Shown piece by piece: positions 17,447 through 26,205 of a stretch of DNA of 64,000 nucleotides. Source of the stretch: Bacteroidaceae bacterium (lineage in GTDB: Bacteria > Bacteroidota > Bacteroidia > Bacteroidales > Bacteroidaceae); contig JAEESE010000003.1 of NCBI GenBank assembly GCA_016286165.1, positions 1 to 64,000 on the forward strand, written 5' to 3'. The notes beneath the pieces were generated by a model. That model ran no database searches and had not been told where the DNA came from. It saw nothing but the letters and a program-made list of their open reading frames with translations. The translations under genes were made by a program, and so were the position numbers. Every line of letters starts with the position of its first letter. Position 1 is the stretch's first letter.

Positions 17447-18955
17447 ATGATCAGACGTATTACTGCTGCCGAAGCTGCAGCACAAATCGAGAATGGACAC
17501 ACACTTGGTCTTTCAGGTTTCACGCCTGCTGGTGTACCTAAAAGTGTAACGGCTGAAGTAGCCAAGAAGGCTCACGTAGAGCACGAGGCAGGACGCCCCT
17601 TCAAGGTGAATATCTTCACCGGCGCCAGCACAGGTCAGAGCTGCGATGGCGTACTCGCCAACGAACAGGCTCTCGGTCTGCGTGCACCTTACACCACCAA
17701 CCCCGATTTTCGCAAGCACGTTAACTTGAATGAGATTCGTTACACCGATCTCAACCTCTCTAACATGGCTACCCAGATTCGCCAGGGTTACCTCGGCGAT
17801 ATCGACTGGGCTATTATCGAGGCTTGCGATGTGGAGATTCACGGCTCAAAGGCTCACATCTTCCTCACCGCCGCCGGTGGTATCAGTCCTACAGCTTGCC
17901 GCTTGGCAAAACGTGGAATCTTCGTGGAGCTTAATGCTTTCCATAGCCCCAAGAGCAAGGGATTGCATGATGTTTACGAGATTGAGTATCATCCCTACCG
18001 CACTCCTGTGCCCATCTGTCACCCCAACGACCGCATCGGTAAGCCTTATGTAGAGGTTGACGCCGACCGTATCGTAGGCATCATCGAGTGCAACATCCCC
18101 GATGAGGCTCGTTCATTCAAAGATCCGGACCCCATCACCACCAAGATAGGTCAGAACGTTGCCGATTTCCTTGTCCAGAACATGCGCGAGGGCAAGATTC
18201 CTCCCACCTTCCTTAACCTTCAATCTGGCGTGGGCAGCGGTGCTAATGCCGTGCTCGGAGCCCTTGGTCACAGCACCGAAGTTCCCAACTTCAACATTTA
18301 CACCGAAGTCCTTCAGGATGCTCCTGTACAGCTTATGCGTGAGGGCCGTGTGCTCAGCGCCTCTGCTTGTTCGCTGACCGTAACCAACGAATGTCTGAAA
18401 GGCATTTATGATGATATCGATTTCTTCAAGGACAAGCTCGTGCTGCGTCCCTCTGAGATTTCCAACAACCCCGAGGTTATCGCCCGCATCGGTGTTTGCT
18501 CATTGAACACAGCCATCGAGGCTGACATCTATGGCCATGTCAACTCCACAAAGATCTGTGGCACTAAGATGATGAATGGTATCGGCGGCTCAGCAGACTT
18601 CACTTGCAACGCATACCTCAGCATCTTCACCTGCGGTTCAACCACCAAGGGCGGTGCGATCTCGTCGATTGTACCTTTTGCAAGCCATATCGACCACACA
18701 AGCCATTTCGTTGACGCTGTCATCACTGAATATGGTGTTGCTGACCTGCGCGGTAAGTGCGCTATGGAGAAGGCCGAAGAGCTCATCAAGGTGGCTCATC
18801 CCGACTACCAGCCCCTGCTCCGCGACTATCTGAAGTACGCCGAGAAGTACAGCGGTCATACACACCACTGCCTCAGCGCTGCTTTCGCCATGCACGACAC
18901 CTTCCTCCGCAAGGGCGATATGCGTCTCACTGACCTCGCAGAGTACATTAAGTAA
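17447..18955 (+). CDS. Succinyl-CoA:acetate CoA-transferase family protein
   Basis: A 502-aa family-I CoA-transferase (acetyl-CoA hydrolase/transferase family). It probably moves CoA between succinate and acetate or propionate during fermentation. Glu287 in IYTEVLQD fits the catalytic glutamate that forms the glutamyl-CoA thioester. GVGSGANAVLGAL and MNGIGGSADFTCNAY are the glycine-rich loops, and the C-terminus has HTSHFVDAVITEYGVADLRG. It is monocistronic: its own promoter and a strong terminator flank it. Substrate choice is inferred from the family. Confidence 0.88.
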   Translation: MIRRITAAEAAAQIENGHTLGLSGFTPAGVPKSVTAEVAKKAHVEHEAGRPFKVNIFTGASTGQSCDGVLANEQALGLRAPYTTNPDFRKHVNLNEIRYTDLNLSNMATQIRQGYLGDIDWAIIEACDVEIHGSKAHIFLTAAGGISPTACRLAKRGIFVELNAFHSPKSKGLHDVYEIEYHPYRTPVPICHPNDRIGKPYVEVDADRIVGIIECNIPDEARSFKDPDPITTKIGQNVADFLVQNMREGKIPPTFLNLQSGVGSGANAVLGALGHSTEVPNFNIYTEVLQDAPVQLMREGRVLSASACSLTVTNECLKGIYDDIDFFKDKLVLRPSEISNNPEVIARIGVCSLNTAIEADIYGHVNSTKICGTKMMNGIGGSADFTCNAYLSIFTCGSTTKGGAISSIVPFASHIDHTSHFVDAVITEYGVADLRGKCAMEKAEELIKVAHPDYQPLLRDYLKYAEKYSGHTHHCLSAAFAMHDTFLRKGDMRLTDLAEYIK

Positions 18956-18982
18956 TTCTGTCAACTCATATATACTAAAGAA

Positions 18983-19012
18983 GCGAGCCTCCAAATCGGA
19001 GGCTCGCTTTTG
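18983..19012. terminator. Bidirectional terminator between convergent genes
   Basis: A perfect 10-bp stem GCGAGCCTCC / GGAGGCTCGC with loop AAATC is followed by TTTTGT on the plus strand and by an A-run mirrored on the minus strand. It lies between the CoA-transferase (+) and korB (-). Confidence 0.9.
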
Positions 19013-19033
19013 TATGTCAGGTATGTCTGGGTG

Positions 19034-20035
19034 TTACTTCACTTCCCAGATGTCATTTGTTTCGAGCAGTTCGGCGAAGTTGTGGTATTTCTTTGCGGCC
19101 TTCACTTCGTTGATCTGTGCCTCGACAGCCTCGTCGTAGGTGGGAGCTGCCACGTCGCGAATCACACCGAGGGCGATGGGGAAGCCGTCGCCGTCGCCCA
19201 TGAGGGCGAGCTTCAGCTGTAGGGTGTTGTCTTCGCAGTGGGCATCGTGCACGAGGATGTCGTCAAGCGTGTAACCGTCCTTGCCGATCTCCACGACCTT
19301 CAGGCCGAAGCCTTGCTGCACAAGGCCGAACTCGTTGTTCTCGCCGAAGACGAGCTTCTCGCCGTGACGCACATAGATGGCATTCTTCTTGCGGCCCTCC
19401 TTGTCATAGACGCTGTCGTGCGTGCCGTTGTTGAAGATGACGCAATTCTGCAGGATTTCGGTTACGGAGGCTCCTTTGTGGTCGTGGGCTGCCTTCAGCA
19501 CCTCAATGGTGCCTGGGGCGTCGGTAGCCACGGCACGTGCGAAGAAATGACCGCGAGCGCCGAAGCAGAGCTCAGCAGGACGGAACGGATCCTCGACGGT
19601 GCCATAGGGGCTCGACTTCGACACGAAGCCACGAGGCGAGGTCGGCGAGTACTGTCCTTTCGTCAGACCGTAGATACGGTTGTTCAGCAGAATCATGTTC
19701 AGGTCGATGTTCCTGCGGTTGGCATGAATGAAGTGGTTACCGCCGATGGCGAGACCGTCGCCGTCGCCGCTCACCTGCCATACATCCAACTTAGGATTCG
19801 TCACCTTTGCGCCGGTGGCGATGGCAGCAGCACGACCATGAATGGTATTCATGCCGTAGGTTGCCATGTAATGGGGCAGACGGCTGGAACAGCCGATACC
19901 GCTGATGACGGCGATGTCCTTGGGTGCCACACCTATCTCTGCCAGCGCCTTATGCAAGCTGGCCAGGAAGAAATGGTCGCCGCAACCAGGGCACCAACGC
20001 GGCTGACCTTTCTTATAATCTTGTGCTGTATACAT
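19034..20035 (-). CDS. korB: 2-oxoglutarate:ferredoxin oxidoreductase beta subunit
   Basis: A 333-aa thiamine-diphosphate-binding subunit. GDGDGLAIGGNHFIHANRRN is the ThDP/Mg motif, ending in the conserved LLNNRIYGLTKGQ. WCPGCGDH near the N-terminus is typical of the KorB family. Together with KorA it interconverts 2-oxoglutarate and succinyl-CoA using ferredoxin; in anaerobic Bacteroidales it often runs reductively. It is normally adjacent to korA, but here a GxxExxY gene separates the two by about 470 bases. Confidence 0.93.
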   Translation of the reverse strand: MYTAQDYKKGQPRWCPGCGDHFFLASLHKALAEIGVAPKDIAVISGIGCSSRLPHYMATYGMNTIHGRAAAIATGAKVTNPKLDVWQVSGDGDGLAIGGNHFIHANRRNIDLNMILLNNRIYGLTKGQYSPTSPRGFVSKSSPYGTVEDPFRPAELCFGARGHFFARAVATDAPGTIEVLKAAHDHKGASVTEILQNCVIFNNGTHDSVYDKEGRKKNAIYVRHGEKLVFGENNEFGLVQQGFGLKVVEIGKDGYTLDDILVHDAHCEDNTLQLKLALMGDGDGFPIALGVIRDVAAPTYDEAVEAQINEVKAAKKYHNFAELLETNDIWEVK

Positions 20036-20050
20036 ATCTTTTCTTTTTTA

Positions 20051-20490
20051 ACAACGAATTACACGAATTATACGAATTTATCATAGTTTGGGAAACGCTC
20101 ATATTGCAATGACGGTGACCTGAAATTGATGAGAAGGCTCAAATCCATGTTTGCGACTTTCATGTAGTTAATGGTCTGAGAACGAAAAATGTCATCCAAT
20201 TCCTTAACCGCCTTCAGCTCCACTATGACACGATCAAAGCAAACGAAGTCAGGAATAAATTCCGATTTCAATTCAATCCCATGATACGAAGCATGAATAG
20301 AGGCCTCCCGTTTATAGGGGATTCCACGCTCCTGAAACTCTATCTCCAAAGCATCCTGATAGACCTTTTCAGTGAATCCACTCCCCAATTCACGGTGGAC
20401 AGCCATCGCCGCCCCGAGAATCTCATAAGCTTCTTCTCTGCAGATCAGTTCCATGCTTTAAAAATTCTTTTAATTCGTATAATTCGTTGT
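20051..20490 (-). mobile_element. GxxExxY insertion flanked by inverted repeats
   Basis: The left edge is ACAACGAATT-ACACGAATT-ATACGAATT (20051-20078). The right edge is the reverse complement of ACAACGAATT-ATACGAATT (20472-20490), so the two edges form inverted repeats differing by one 9-bp unit. The only gene inside is the GxxExxY CDS, whose stop codon lies in the left arm. The unit sits between korA and korB. I infer that the gene and arms moved together as a cassette; no transposase is present. Confidence 0.6.
20068..20454 (-). CDS. GxxExxY protein (PD-(D/E)XK nuclease-like)
   Basis: A 128-aa protein with the family signature GFTEKVY in GSGFTEKVYQDALEIEF. The nuclease-fold residues are PDF...D...VELKAV, in which the Asp and the ELK fit a PD-(D/E)XK active site. 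The family is abundant in Bacteroidetes and its biological role is unknown. The last residues (NYDKFV) are encoded by the left inverted repeat. Being in the same direction as the kor genes, it may be cotranscribed without disrupting them. Confidence 0.85.
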   Translation of the reverse strand: MELICREEAYEILGAAMAVHRELGSGFTEKVYQDALEIEFQERGIPYKREASIHASYHGIELKSEFIPDFVCFDRVIVELKAVKELDDIFRSQTINYMKVANMDLSLLINFRSPSLQYERFPNYDKFV

Positions 20491-20505
20491 ATGAAATAAA
20501 AAAAC

Positions 20506-22353
20506 TTATTTTTGTAGTAATTGAGTGAAATAAGCAGTGAGCTCTGAAACCACGAAGGGTTGGCCTTTGACTTGGTTGAACTGGGCAGGTACGAAGTTGT
20601 CGACTTTCATGCGGAGATAGGCGGCAAGTTGGCCCATGTTCTGCTCTGCCACTACAACCTTCGGGTAACGTTTCAGCACCTCTGCCGTATTTGCGGGCAG
20701 CGGGTTGAGATAGCGGAACTGTGCGAGGGCCACCTTGTGTCCGGAGGCGCGTAGTTCATCCATCGCTGCATGCAGATGTCCGTAAGTGCTGCCGAAGCCT
20801 ACGATGAGGAGGTCGGCGTCGTCGGCGTCACCTTCCACTTCGAGGTCGGGGACTGCAATCTTCGCCACCTTCTCGGCACGCAGACGCGTCATCAGGTCGT
20901 GGTTCTCGGGATTCGTGGAGATGGCACCTGTCTTGTTGTCCTTCTCCAGTCCGCCGAGGATATGCTCGAAGCCCTCGCGACCCGGCACAGCCCAGTAGCG
21001 TGTGCCGTTCTCGGCGCGCATATATGGTGTCCAAGTGCCGCGCAGCTCCTCAGGAACGTATGGCGGATTGATGGCAGGCATCTTGTTGAGGTCGGGAAGT
21101 TTGAAGGCGCCAGAGCCGTTGGCGATGAAGGCATCTGTCAGAAGTACGACAGGTGTCATGTGTTCAAGCGCCATCTTCGAGGCCTCGTAAGCGGCGGCAA
21201 AGCAGTCGGTGGGCGACAGGGCTGCCATCACAGGCATCGGGCTCTCGCCATTACGGCCGAAGAGGACCTGTAACAAGTCTGTCTGCTCCGACTTCGTGGG
21301 CAGACCTGTGGCGGGACCGCCGCGCTGCACGTCGAGCACCACGATAGGCAGCTCCATGATGACGGCCAGGTTCATGGCTTCGCTCTTCAGGCAGATACCG
21401 GGGCCAGAGGTGGAAGTGACGGCCAAGGCACCGGCAAACGAGGCACCTACTGCGCTGGCAGCACCCGATATCTCGTCCTCGCATTGCACTGTCTTCACGC
21501 CAAGGCTCTTATGCTTCGACAGCTCGTGCAGCACATCCGTGGCAGGCGTGATAGGATAGGAACCGAGGTAGAGTTGCAGACCGGCCTTCTCGGCGGCTGC
21601 GATGAAGCCGTAAGCTGTGGCCTTATTGCCCGTGATGTCCATATATCGTCCGGGCTCCTTCACCTTCGATTCGATGCGATAGACATTCATTGCCGACGAG
21701 TGCGTGTTGTGGCCGTAGTCGTAGCCTGCCTGAATCACCTTGATATTAGCCTCGGCGATGGCCGGCTTCTTGGCAAACTTCTCGCGCAGGAAGTTGAAAG
21801 CTACATCCAGGTCGCGGCTGAAGAGCCAGCACACCAGACCCAGCGCAAACATATTGCGGCACTTGAGGATAGCTTTCATATCCATGCCTGTGTCGGCTAA
21901 CGCGTCCTTGACCATTGTAGTCAGGGGACAAGCTATAACGCGGTCTGGATCTACGCCCATCTCTGCGATATAATCATCGGTTTTGAACTCAGCCTTCTCC
22001 AAGTCTTTCTTGCCGAACGAGTCCGTGTCGATGATGATGGTGGCATTGGGTTTAGCATAGCGCAGCTGCGTCTTGAAGGCAGCAGCGTTCATGGCCACGA
22101 GCACGTCGCACAGGTCACCGGGAGTATAGACCTTGCCGGCACCGATGTGCACCTGGAAGCCGCTCACACCCGTCAGTGAGCCCTGCGGGGCGCGGATGTC
22201 GGCGGGGTAGTCGGGAAACGTAGAGATACTGTTGCCCACGGTGGCAGACACCGTGGAGAAGATGTTGCCGGCGAGCTGCATACCGTCGCCGCTGTCGCCG
22301 GAGAAGCGGACCACCACTTGCTCCAGCTCTTGGATGTCTAATTGTTCTGCCAT
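20506..22353 (-). CDS. korA: 2-oxoglutarate:ferredoxin oxidoreductase alpha-gamma fusion
   Basis: A 615-aa subunit with the gamma domain fused at the N-terminus (VVVRFSGDSGDGMQLAGNIF) and the alpha pyrimidine-binding domain from about residue 245 (LYLGSYPITPATDVLHELS, then CEDEISGAASAVGASFAGA, then TSTSGPGICL). The C-terminal Rossmann-like domain includes YGHLHAAMDELR. It catalyses ferredoxin-linked 2-oxoglutarate/succinyl-CoA conversion with KorB. A -7 element TACCTTTGC (22430-22438, minus strand) drives the operon. Confidence 0.94.
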   Translation of the reverse strand: MAEQLDIQELEQVVVRFSGDSGDGMQLAGNIFSTVSATVGNSISTFPDYPADIRAPQGSLTGVSGFQVHIGAGKVYTPGDLCDVLVAMNAAAFKTQLRYAKPNATIIIDTDSFGKKDLEKAEFKTDDYIAEMGVDPDRVIACPLTTMVKDALADTGMDMKAILKCRNMFALGLVCWLFSRDLDVAFNFLREKFAKKPAIAEANIKVIQAGYDYGHNTHSSAMNVYRIESKVKEPGRYMDITGNKATAYGFIAAAEKAGLQLYLGSYPITPATDVLHELSKHKSLGVKTVQCEDEISGAASAVGASFAGALAVTSTSGPGICLKSEAMNLAVIMELPIVVLDVQRGGPATGLPTKSEQTDLLQVLFGRNGESPMPVMAALSPTDCFAAAYEASKMALEHMTPVVLLTDAFIANGSGAFKLPDLNKMPAINPPYVPEELRGTWTPYMRAENGTRYWAVPGREGFEHILGGLEKDNKTGAISTNPENHDLMTRLRAEKVAKIAVPDLEVEGDADDADLLIVGFGSTYGHLHAAMDELRASGHKVALAQFRYLNPLPANTAEVLKRYPKVVVAEQNMGQLAAYLRMKVDNFVPAQFNQVKGQPFVVSELTAYFTQLLQK

Positions 22354-22429
22354 AATTATTTAATGAACAATGAATAATGAACAGTCAATAATCTGTGCCT
22401 CGTTGGCATTCAAGTTTTTATAAATCGCC

Positions 22430-22438
22430 GCAAAGGTA
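22430..22438 (-). promoter_or_regulatory. -7 element of the kor operon
   Basis: TACCTTTGC on the minus strand, 77 bases upstream of the korA start. No strong -33 TTTG is seen. The leader contains the 'aatgaacaatgaataatg' spacer repeat. Confidence 0.55.
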
Positions 22439-22507
22439 GTAAAAAGATTAGAGATTAGAGTTTAGAGATTAGATTTTTTTTGCTTTGTAGTGTTATTATA
22501 CACAAAA

Positions 22508-23065
22508 CTATAGATACAACAAGCCTTCAGGACCGAGGTTGAAAAGTAGATCCGCGATACTGAGATCTGGCTGAAAGCCGAGGCGATGGGCAAAAATCTG
22601 ATAATAAGGTCGAAGCGACGGTTCGGGCAGTGGTGAGAGAGGTTCGTAGTGCTCGGCAAGCGTCACGGGAGTGTCTACGTCGAGGAGCGAAGCCACGAGA
22701 GCGCGGAGTCCTTCGTTGAAATCAATGAGGAACTCATAACGCTGCTCATAGAAGGGTGCAAAGTCGTCGGCATAATACTCGAAGAAAGGGCTCTTGCCAT
22801 AGGCAGTGCGCAAGGCGCTCCAGTGGTGATGTCGCCACGATCCATGGTCGCTGATACGGATATCGCGGATGGGTGTATGGTTCGGAGCCGCCACAACCGG
22901 CACGACAAGGTCTGCAGGTCCGTCGGGCATAAGTATACGACAGCGGTTACGCACGGTCTGCTTCACATAGTGTTCGGCCGTGTTGATGCTTACTGCTTCA
23001 GCATGCGCGATTACTTGCCACCAACTGACTGGCCCGAGGTACGTTGTGTGTAGTATCTGTGACAT
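22508..23065 (-). CDS. WbqC-family protein
   Basis: A 185-aa WbqC-like protein, recognised from YLGPVSWWQVIAHAEAVSI near the start, then YVKQTVRNRCRIL, PVVAAPNHTPIRDIRISDHG and SPFFEYYADDFAPFYEQRY. WbqC proteins are often linked to surface-polysaccharide loci, but their biochemical role is not settled. It is followed by unrelated genes here. A stray single-gene location next to a NUDIX gene is common in Bacteroidales. Confidence 0.8.
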   Translation of the reverse strand: MSQILHTTYLGPVSWWQVIAHAEAVSINTAEHYVKQTVRNRCRILMPDGPADLVVPVVAAPNHTPIRDIRISDHGSWRHHHWSALRTAYGKSPFFEYYADDFAPFYEQRYEFLIDFNEGLRALVASLLDVDTPVTLAEHYEPLSPLPEPSLRPYYQIFAHRLGFQPDLSIADLLFNLGPEGLLYL

Positions 23066-23125
23066 AGTTGATAGTGGCTTTGCGACGGTGAAAACGGCGT
23101 TGTCGTGGTGAGTGTGCTTGTGTTG

Positions 23126-23758
23126 TTAGTTGTTCTTTGCGCTGCTTATCAGCTTTATGATTCCGGCTCTTATGCTCTTCAGACCGAAATCGTCGGGATT
23201 GATATCTTCAGGTCGCAACCATAGCAGCTCCGCTGCATCGTCGGCAGCCCGGGCACAGGTGCTGTCGGCTACGCGGCAGCGGAAGAACATATCGATGGTG
23301 TGAACGAGGAAATCGGAATAAAGATATTGGTTCGGCAGCGAGAAGAGGAATTCTGTGCTCACTACCGTGAGCCCCGTTTCCTCAAGCACTTCACGTGCCA
23401 CGCCCTCCTCGCTGGTCTCGAACATATCTGAGAAACCGCCCGGCAGGTCCAAGGTGCCGCGTGCCGGCTCCTTGGCGCGTCGCACGCACAGCCATTCCAC
23501 AGATTTACCATCGCCTCTCTCATCTTCGCTGCCTGGCACCTCACGTTCAATCAGCGCCACGGTAGCGGCCGACGGATTGAAGTAATATGTAAATCCACAC
23601 GCCTCGCAATGCTTCGACTTGGCATTATGCTCCACGAAACATTGCGAACCGCACTTGGGACAGAACAGGAATTGGTGCAGAGGATGTGGACCCCCTCCCC
23701 GCTCCCCAGGGAGAGTGGAATGTTTTAGCGAGGTCGTAATCTTCTCTCTTTCAGACAT
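23126..23758 (-). CDS. NUDIX hydrolase with zinc ribbon
   Basis: A 210-aa protein. A zinc ribbon (FCPKCGSQCF ... HCEACGF, four Cys) precedes the NUDIX domain. The NUDIX box reads G-F-S-D-M-F-E-x7-REVLEETGL, complete for metal-dependent cleavage of a nucleoside diphosphate linked to another moiety; the substrate is unknown. Residues about 13-24 (HSTLPGERGGGP) are encoded by a GC-rich palindromic repeat also present at 23800-23835. The true start could therefore lie further in, but the downstream Met codons are inside the domain, so the first ATG is kept. Confidence 0.85.
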   Translation of the reverse strand: MSEREKITTSLKHSTLPGERGGGPHPLHQFLFCPKCGSQCFVEHNAKSKHCEACGFTYYFNPSAATVALIEREVPGSEDERGDGKSVEWLCVRRAKEPARGTLDLPGGFSDMFETSEEGVAREVLEETGLTVVSTEFLFSLPNQYLYSDFLVHTIDMFFRCRVADSTCARAADDAAELLWLRPEDINPDDFGLKSIRAGIIKLISSAKNN

Positions 23759-23835
23759 CTCTATTTAGTGATTTGATGGCGAACAAGGTTAAGTAATCAC
23801 CCTCCCCCTCAAAGGGGGAGCGGGGAGGGGGTCTA
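23688..23835. repeat. Inverted pair of GC-rich palindromic repeats
   Basis: 'gaccccctccccgctcccc' with a GGGAG-rich second arm occurs at about 23691-23720 inside the NUDIX coding region. It occurs again in opposite orientation at about 23800-23835, between the NUDIX and peptidase genes. Related text is at 7855-7885. Confidence 0.7.
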
Positions 23836-26076
23836 CTCTAATTCCTTGATGAGATGGTCGGCCTTGCCCCATTTCTCCATGAGCCAAAGCACGAAACGGA
23901 TGTCTACGCCAATGCAGCGGGTGAGGGCACCGTCGAATGAGATATCTGACGAGAGGGCATCCCAATTGCCATCGAAGGCCAGACCGATAAGTTCTCCCTT
24001 GCCGTTGAACATAGGCGATCCGCTATTGCCGCCCGTGATGTCGTTGGTGGTGAGGAAGCACAAGGGCAGTTCGCCCGTACGGCGGTCGGCATAGCGACCA
24101 TAGTCGTGCGACTTCAGCAGGGCGAGTATCTCGGCCTGCATAGCATAGTCGGGGTTATCGCCGTGCTTCTCTATCTTCTCGATGAGCGACGGCATGGTGG
24201 TGAGGAAGTCGTGGTGAGTGCCGGCGTTGGTGTAGTCGCTTACAATGCCGAAGCTCATGCGCTGTGTGAAGTTGGCATCGCTATAGTGGGGCTGGTCCTG
24301 CTCCATCTCAAGCACAGCCTGTGTGAGTAGGTTCTCGTTGTAGGCGATTGTGGGTGCCGTGCGGCGGAGCGGTGCCGAGAGCACGCTCTCGCTCATCTCC
24401 TGAACCTGTTTGGCAAGGGCTGCTGCCGGGTCGCTCTCAACATAGCTGAGGTAAGCTTTCTCGTCGAGCACGGCCTGTTCCAGCGAGTCGGCTATCTGCT
24501 TCGATGAACGTACTTTGGCATTTGCCAGTCCATACCACCCTTCGAAGGTGGTGAGCTTTGTCTTCGAGAAGATGTCGTGAGCGTAGGCTCGGTAATCGTT
24601 GTTGTACTTCTTGCGAATATCTGAATAGAAGCGTGGCAGGTATTTCGAGCCGACCTGTTGTGCGTAGTTCTCGAGGAGCACGGCCATCGTCTCTTCGTCG
24701 ACGCGTGGGTCATAGTCCTTGTAGGCGCTTCTTACGTAGTCGAGGATTGTCTCGCGGTAGTTGGGGTGAGACTGGGCGTAGGTGCTGGCCATACGTCCGA
24801 AGGATATTATCTCTATGCCGCGGAATGTCTCGTTGGCGAAGCCGCTGGCGTAGCGGGCGTCGTGGCGTGCCTTATATTCTTTCTTCAGCGTGGGGAACAT
24901 TTTCGAGAAACGCTTCTTAAGATCCTTGTCGGCCGAGAACCAGCGACGGATATCCTGTTCCTTCTGCTCCTTCTGTTCTATGATGCCCAGGCGCTTCACC
25001 GCCTCGTTCATGCCCTGTGAGTTCTTCCAGTAGTTGGAACTGCTGGCATATTTCGAGGCATACTTGATACCTACCGAGCGGTCTTCGCGCATCCAGCGCG
25101 ACCACACGTCCTGTTTCTTGCCGCGCACCTGTATCATGGGGATATTCGTAACGTTTACACGTTCGTCGATACCATAGCTCGAGAGATAACGACTGGTGGA
25201 GCCGGGGTAGCCGATGGTCATGCAGTAGGAACCCTGGTCGAAGCCGTCGATGCTTATGCGAGCCCAACGCTTGGGTTGCAGAGGCACATTCTCTGCACTA
25301 TATTCAGCGGGCTGGCCCTCCTTGTCGGCATAGATGCGGAACACGCTGAAATCGGCTGTCTGGCGAGGCCACATCCAGTTGTCGGTGTCGCCTCCGAACT
25401 TACCCAGCGACTGAGGCACGGTAAACACCAGGCGCACGTCTGAGTACTGACGGTAGTAGTTGAGCAGGTAAAGGCGCCCGCCCTCGAAGGACTTCGCTTC
25501 GCATACGATACCTTTGAGGCCGTCGGCTTCTGCCTTACGTTCTGCGTTTGAGGCTATCGTCATCAGCACGCGGCTTATGTTCTCGTTGTAGAGCACGGCC
25601 AGTCGTTGCTTGCCGAGCTTGCGTCCCTGCTTTTCGTCGGCATAGATCTTCTCAAGTTCCTCATTGACCTGTGCGGTGACGTCTTCAGCGCGCTGCCACA
25701 CCTTCACGTAGAGTCCCTCTACGGGGCGCTCCTCCTCGTGGGTGCGTGCTACGAAGCCGTTGCCGAGGATATCGTCGTCAGTGGTCGATAGCTGTTGGAT
25801 GGCACGGTAGCCGCAGTGGTGATTGGTAAAGAGGAGACCGTCCTTCGACACTATGACACCGGAGCAATAGTCGCCGAAATCCACGACACAGTCCTTCAGG
25901 CTCGTGCCGTCCTCGCCATAGAGCTGTTCATCGGTAAGCTGCAGTCCAAGGCTGCGCGCCATGTCCATGGCTTTCTTGTCCGTGCGGCCCAACAGCCACA
26001 TACCTTCGTCGGCACAGAGGTTGCCCGCCATAAGCAGGGCCACAGCCAACGCAAAAATATTCCTAATCATTTTCAT
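23833..26076 (-). CDS. Family S46 dipeptidyl peptidase, DPP7-like
   Basis: A 747-aa secreted serine exopeptidase that removes dipeptides from oligopeptide N-termini in the periplasm, feeding amino-acid fermentation. The signal peptide ends near MAGNLCA. The catalytic His is in TNHHCGY (about 85-90) and the catalytic Ser in GGNSGSPMFN (about 686). The residue that separates DPP7 (Gly) from DPP11 (Arg) is Gly in LAFDGNWDALSSD, favouring hydrophobic or broad P1 preference. Length is standard. The gene is preceded by an AT-rich spacer repeat and appears monocistronic. Confidence 0.94.
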   Translation of the reverse strand: MKMIRNIFALAVALLMAGNLCADEGMWLLGRTDKKAMDMARSLGLQLTDEQLYGEDGTSLKDCVVDFGDYCSGVIVSKDGLLFTNHHCGYRAIQQLSTTDDDILGNGFVARTHEEERPVEGLYVKVWQRAEDVTAQVNEELEKIYADEKQGRKLGKQRLAVLYNENISRVLMTIASNAERKAEADGLKGIVCEAKSFEGGRLYLLNYYRQYSDVRLVFTVPQSLGKFGGDTDNWMWPRQTADFSVFRIYADKEGQPAEYSAENVPLQPKRWARISIDGFDQGSYCMTIGYPGSTSRYLSSYGIDERVNVTNIPMIQVRGKKQDVWSRWMREDRSVGIKYASKYASSSNYWKNSQGMNEAVKRLGIIEQKEQKEQDIRRWFSADKDLKKRFSKMFPTLKKEYKARHDARYASGFANETFRGIEIISFGRMASTYAQSHPNYRETILDYVRSAYKDYDPRVDEETMAVLLENYAQQVGSKYLPRFYSDIRKKYNNDYRAYAHDIFSKTKLTTFEGWYGLANAKVRSSKQIADSLEQAVLDEKAYLSYVESDPAAALAKQVQEMSESVLSAPLRRTAPTIAYNENLLTQAVLEMEQDQPHYSDANFTQRMSFGIVSDYTNAGTHHDFLTTMPSLIEKIEKHGDNPDYAMQAEILALLKSHDYGRYADRRTGELPLCFLTTNDITGGNSGSPMFNGKGELIGLAFDGNWDALSSDISFDGALTRCIGVDIRFVLWLMEKWGKADHLIKELE

Positions 26077-26205
26077 ATTTTTAATTCTTCATTCTTAATT
26101 CTTCACTCTTCATTCTTCATTCTTCATTCTTGACCTTCGGTCGAGCCTGCTCACACTCGGAAAAGTTGATGCAAGCACCACTTTCCCCTCGCTTAATCGC
26201 AGCCT

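Noticed and set aside
18983..19012. Riboswitch or attenuator upstream of korB
   Set aside because: The hairpin lies downstream of both convergent genes and is a simple terminator.
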